This document shows, piece after piece, positions 60,901 through 64,000 of a stretch of 64,000 nucleotides of DNA. This DNA is from Arbacia lixula. Its lineage: Eukaryota; Echinodermata; Echinoidea; Arbacioida; Arbaciidae. Position 1 is the stretch's first letter; each line of letters begins with the position of its first letter. A program made the position numbers and the translations under genes. The notes below the pieces were generated by a model. The model saw nothing but the letters and a program-made list of their open reading frames with translations. It ran no database searches and was not told the DNA's origin. The stretch is from NCBI GenBank assembly GCA_963669155.1, contig OZ022593.1:19201683-19265682 (forward strand), given 5' to 3'.

Positions 60901-62104
60901 AGGATCATCATCTGCAAATGCAATAGGAGTCGTTGGTAAGTTTTATTTCTCTCTTGAATGTGGGTTGTGACGCATTTTTACAATTTTTTAGGCGAAAGCA
61001 ATAAAAGATTGAATACTTCTGAAATGGCATATGATATAAAACAAGATGAAATACATATTTCTGGTAACTAAGACAATGCCCACTTTCCACTTGAGTGAGG
61101 GGACGGCAAGTAGGTATAGGGTGTAGTCTTTTTTAGCAGTCGTAGTTGTTACCAGACTCTTCTGTGTCCATGCACTCCACAGCCTAGAAACTAAGCTAGT
61201 TTATGTGTGTGTTACCAGGGAAGTGTTATAGGAAGGAGTAGAAACTCGATCATAATACATTCAAACATCTGTGTGGGTTCTAAAGTGTGCTCATGAATGT
61301 CAAAAGAATTCCATAATCATGACAATGCTTTGATGTTCCATGTGCTGAGCCGACATTTAGCTGATGTCAACTTATAAAGAAATTTCTTTAATTTCCCATT
61401 TGTCTGTAGACGTTTTGTTTTTTACAAATTCGTTTGCAAACTATAAGGAAGTTAACGGCAGATAATGACAGATCCTAATACTCTGCTTTTGTTTCGAAAA
61501 GTATTGAGGAATCGTTAAAATTCGGAGATATAAGCTATTTGTATTAATTACAAAATTGACCAATTTCTTCACTTTCCGACAACTTGTGCATTTGGGAGAT
61601 TCAACCACCCTCAAAATGATATATTAAGCTGTGTGTTATCATTAACGGCGTTTGAGTGTGTTTGCGTGAAGCAGAGATATTTTACTTGAAAAACTTTATT
61701 TGTGTTTGCTGATACCTGTTGTGCTCTTGGAAGTATTAATGTCATTAACAGAACGGGACAAGCGAAATGAGACTGTACATTTCTTTTGTTCTCTCTGAGA
61801 AACCGTTGCCACACAATCATGTTCATAATTGTTCAAACACCTGAACAGCACCTGTTGAGAACACCATAACTTCTCAGCGGCTTGGCACATGGGTTCAAAG
61901 AAAGAAAGTTGCTTCCTATCCTTCCATAACACATCCCTGGTGTTACTGTCAATATGTTGACTGATGAATATTTCTTTTGCATTGCAGCTGTGATGTATAG
62001 TATTCTGGGGATTGGTCTGTCGTGGGGTCGCGGGGAGGATGATGAGCTGAACACTCTAGGGGCGGCTACTCTAACTGGTCTGCTCTACAAATCATCAGGT
62101 AATG

Positions 62105-62156
<52 letters not shown>

Positions 62157-62912
62157 ACACACACTCATGCTCCCACTTGTAAACTAGATTGTGTGTACCA
62201 TCATGCCTTTCATGGCAAGACAAACCCACATATGCCTGCTGACCTGATGCAGGGGGAAAGGGGTGTTTAGCCTTATATGAGCTGAACACATTAGGGGCGG
62301 CTACTCTTACTGGTCTGCTCTACAAATCATCAGGTAATGCTACACACACACACACACACACACGCTCACACATTTAAACTAGTTTGTGTGTACCATCATG
62401 CCATTCATGGCAAGACAAACCCACATATGCCTGCTGACCTGATGAAGGGGGAAAGGGGTGTTAATTACTTTGCTGTGTGACTCTCATGGGATTTCTAGCC
62501 ATATTACCTTGTAATTTGTCTCTCTTTCTATCCATCCATAGCTGTTTCTACTTTCTGACTTACCTATCCATCTTTCAGTGTAGTAGTATGTTTGTCTATC
62601 TTACAAATCTGGATATTTTTCCCCCAGCTTACCCTCTCCTCTGTTTTGTTCTGACCTTGGCAGCTGGCATGACCCAGATCCTACAAGAATAAATCTATCC
62701 ATCTGTCTGTGTATGTTTGTCTATTAAACAAATGTGAGTATTTTTAAACTAACATGATCCCTCCTTTCTCTTTTCTTCTGAACTCTGCAGCTGGCATGAC
62801 CAAGATGTTACGAGGGGGAGCGGTGGGTCTGACGCTGGCCTCAGCATACTGCCTCTACCAGAACCGAGACAAGCTCAAGAGCATGACATCTGGTGGACAC
62901 ACCCAGTACTAG
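57983..62912 (+). CDS. TIMM23: TIMM23, channel subunit of the TIM23 translocase
   Basis: TIMM23 forms, with TIMM17, the presequence translocase of the inner mitochondrial membrane. Exons: 57983-58067, 59173-59237, 60036-60129, 60326-60407, 60877-60935, 61988-62098 and 62791-62912 (stop). All GT/AG; phases close to 205 residues (human 209). The N-terminal tail begins MDQNSFPSSGLFGSYGAYSS. Then come LSPYLNVDPSYLNQ and FIIPNGQARTRGRFELAF (conserved Tim23 core), GGSCLAGAVYGGLNGLR (first membrane helix, Gly-rich), MLTLVTKQGSSSANAIGVV, SILGIGLSWGRGEDDELNTL, GAATLTGLLYKSS and AGMTKMLRGGAVGLTLASAY. It ends SMTSGGHTQY. Start chosen as the ATG in acc-aacATG context opening the frame that joins exon 2 in phase. 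Introns 6 and flanks contain duplicated splice junctions. Confidence 0.97.
58200..58270 (+). repeat. TGTACATAA-type short tandem repeat
   Basis: Repeated atgtacata/atgtacaa units in TIMM23 intron 1. Confidence 0.85.
59627..59831 (+). repeat. 105-bp tandem duplication in TIMM23 intron 2
   Basis: The block ccatgtgtaaaattcagg through gtttacatgacaaataa occurs twice, starting near 59641 and 59746, almost identical. Confidence 0.95.
61230..61975 (-). repeat. Dispersed ~740-bp repeat, copy 2
   Basis: Reverse-complement partner of 54930-55665; it lies in TIMM23 intron 5 and ends about 12 bp before the exon 6 acceptor region. Confidence 0.75.
62044..62460 (+). repeat. 235-bp tandem duplication copying the end of TIMM23 exon 6 and its donor
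   Basis: Unit 1 (from 62044) covers the last 55 exon bases, the gtaatg donor, a CA run and cctgctgacctgatg. Unit 2 (from 62279) repeats this. The pseudo-exon end is at 62333. The copied 55 bases differ from the exon by three synonymous changes only. Confidence 0.95.
62106..62165 (+). repeat. (CA)n microsatellite
   Basis: Immediately after the TIMM23 exon 6 donor; a shorter copy sits at 62343-62362 in the duplicated unit. Confidence 0.95.
62600..62790 (+). repeat. Duplicated 3' splice site and start of TIMM23 exon 7
   Basis: The segment ttgttctgaccttggcag then ctggcatgacccagatcc at 62664 resembles the true ttcttctgaactctgcag, ctggcatgaccaagatgt at 62791, offset 127 bp. The surrounding tctatc/gtttgtcta sequence is also duplicated. 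Confidence 0.9.
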
Positions 62913-64000
62913 CTCATTCACTCGGACTGCAATACACCAACAAACCACAAGGACTGTACAGTGAGCACTGGCCTGGATGAACGAAACCTTCATTGGCAGC
63001 ATACCTAATGCAATGCAAAGTCTGATTAAGGCCACCAAAGATGACATAAGCCAATAAGTTGTACGTCTCTGCGACTGTCTGCATCACAGGACAGGGTCAT
63101 TGATTCGTGCAAGAAGGTGACGTCATATTTCCAGTCGTTGGCCCCTGCAAACAGCATTGTGGCCTTTATATAGAGCGATGCTTGGTCAATTAATTGCAGT
63201 GGCCACAGAAGTTACGGGATAGTGGGCTAGATTCTCCATCGGCTCAATCTCGCATGGATACTGCGCGGATGGAAGACTAGACCGATGCCCAGTTTTATCC
63301 CTTCCAGTGCCAGACTTGTGCAGCTCTATGGGACTGGTGTGTATTACTTGTGAAAAAATGCAAATGAGGCACTAAAGAGTTAAACACTCTAGAAAGCTGA
63401 CTGTACGCTCCCTGTCACAAAACTGTATGGAACATTGATCATGAGTGTGGACTGCTTTATATGAAGAAATATTTCTATTGATCACTAAGCGTGAATGCTG
63501 CCTTGGCTTTATTTTCATATCATCCGTCTGTTTCTGGAGAGCTTGGAATCAGGTACACTGCAGTGCCCAGGGATATTTGGAAGGTGGAGGTTTTTTTCCA
63601 GAGTGCAAGAACAAGAATAGATAGGTTACATCTTAAAGTAAATCGCATATTGCAAGCCGTTTTCCATGATGCATCCACTTTGATCACATTGTTTTAGATA
63701 CACATACCTTGGATGTTGTATTTCAGAAAACAATTACAAGGAAGTCAAGAAGCCTCTGGTTATTGAGGATACATGGAAATCATGTGATTTATTGCACCAA
63801 AGCTTTACAATGCGAAGAAAATTCATAGTATTTAAAAGGATTACATTCTTGCCCCATATTATAATGGGTGTGCAGGTTTAACATAGATTCAGCTACAATT
63901 TGGAATGACGTAATGCAAATGTTATTCATTGTTAATGCTCTCCTACTGAAGCAATGCAAAAACATTTGAGTCAACTTGTAGTTCTGCATTCCGCATACAA
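62913..64000 (+). other. TIMM23 3' UTR and flank
   Basis: No further coding region seen. I did not find an AATAAA signal in this stretch, so the transcript end is not defined. Confidence 0.5.

Overview
The window is animal nuclear DNA: AT-rich, intron-rich, and crowded with microsatellites and short inverted-repeat transposons. Five genes can be recognised by family motifs and by splice phases that close exactly. The repeat style (fold-back elements beginning GGGCC-type, pearl/HINE-like arrays, long CT/GA tracts) fits a marine invertebrate deuterostome, most likely an echinoid. The species is inference and I cannot confirm it from sequence alone.

Layout. (1) 127-4294, + strand: the 3' end of a PSD/EFA6-type Arf6 exchange factor (end of the PH domain, coiled coil, Ser-rich tail). 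A possible alternative last exon lies at 14832-14915 behind a long CT tract. (2) 20096-26118, - strand: COX18, the mitochondrial inner-membrane insertase, with a possible leader exon at 28175-28272. (3) 32157-38493, - strand: BLOC1S2, five exons. (4) 42383-50854, - strand: macroH2A (H2A fold, basic linker, macro domain), seven exons. (5) 52330-54065, - strand: a decayed non-LTR retrotransposon carrying two copies of a 456-bp inverted-repeat element. (6) 57983-62912, + strand: TIMM23, seven exons, complete. COX18 and TIMM23 both act on insertion of proteins at the inner mitochondrial membrane. Nothing in the sequence shows that these neighbours are co-regulated.

The space between exons is mostly repeats: TTAA-flanked fold-back elements (four clear copies of two families), two large HINE/pearl-like elements with tandem ~165-bp cores and one truncated copy, a dispersed ~240-bp repeat with about five copies, several near-perfect hairpins, minisatellites and CT/GA tracts.

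Three observations stand out. First, local tandem duplications have repeatedly copied exon-intron junctions. In PSD the same 5' splice site is present seven times and the partner 3' splice site twice. In TIMM23 the exon 6 donor and the exon 7 acceptor are each duplicated, with coding consequences that can be predicted. Second, the tandem cores of the HINE-like elements carry at least a dozen perfect DR1 nuclear-receptor motifs. Third, a TTAA-flanked element sits inside one unit of a minisatellite whose intact neighbouring units preserve the empty site. No prokaryotic-type operon, CRISPR array or rRNA gene is present.
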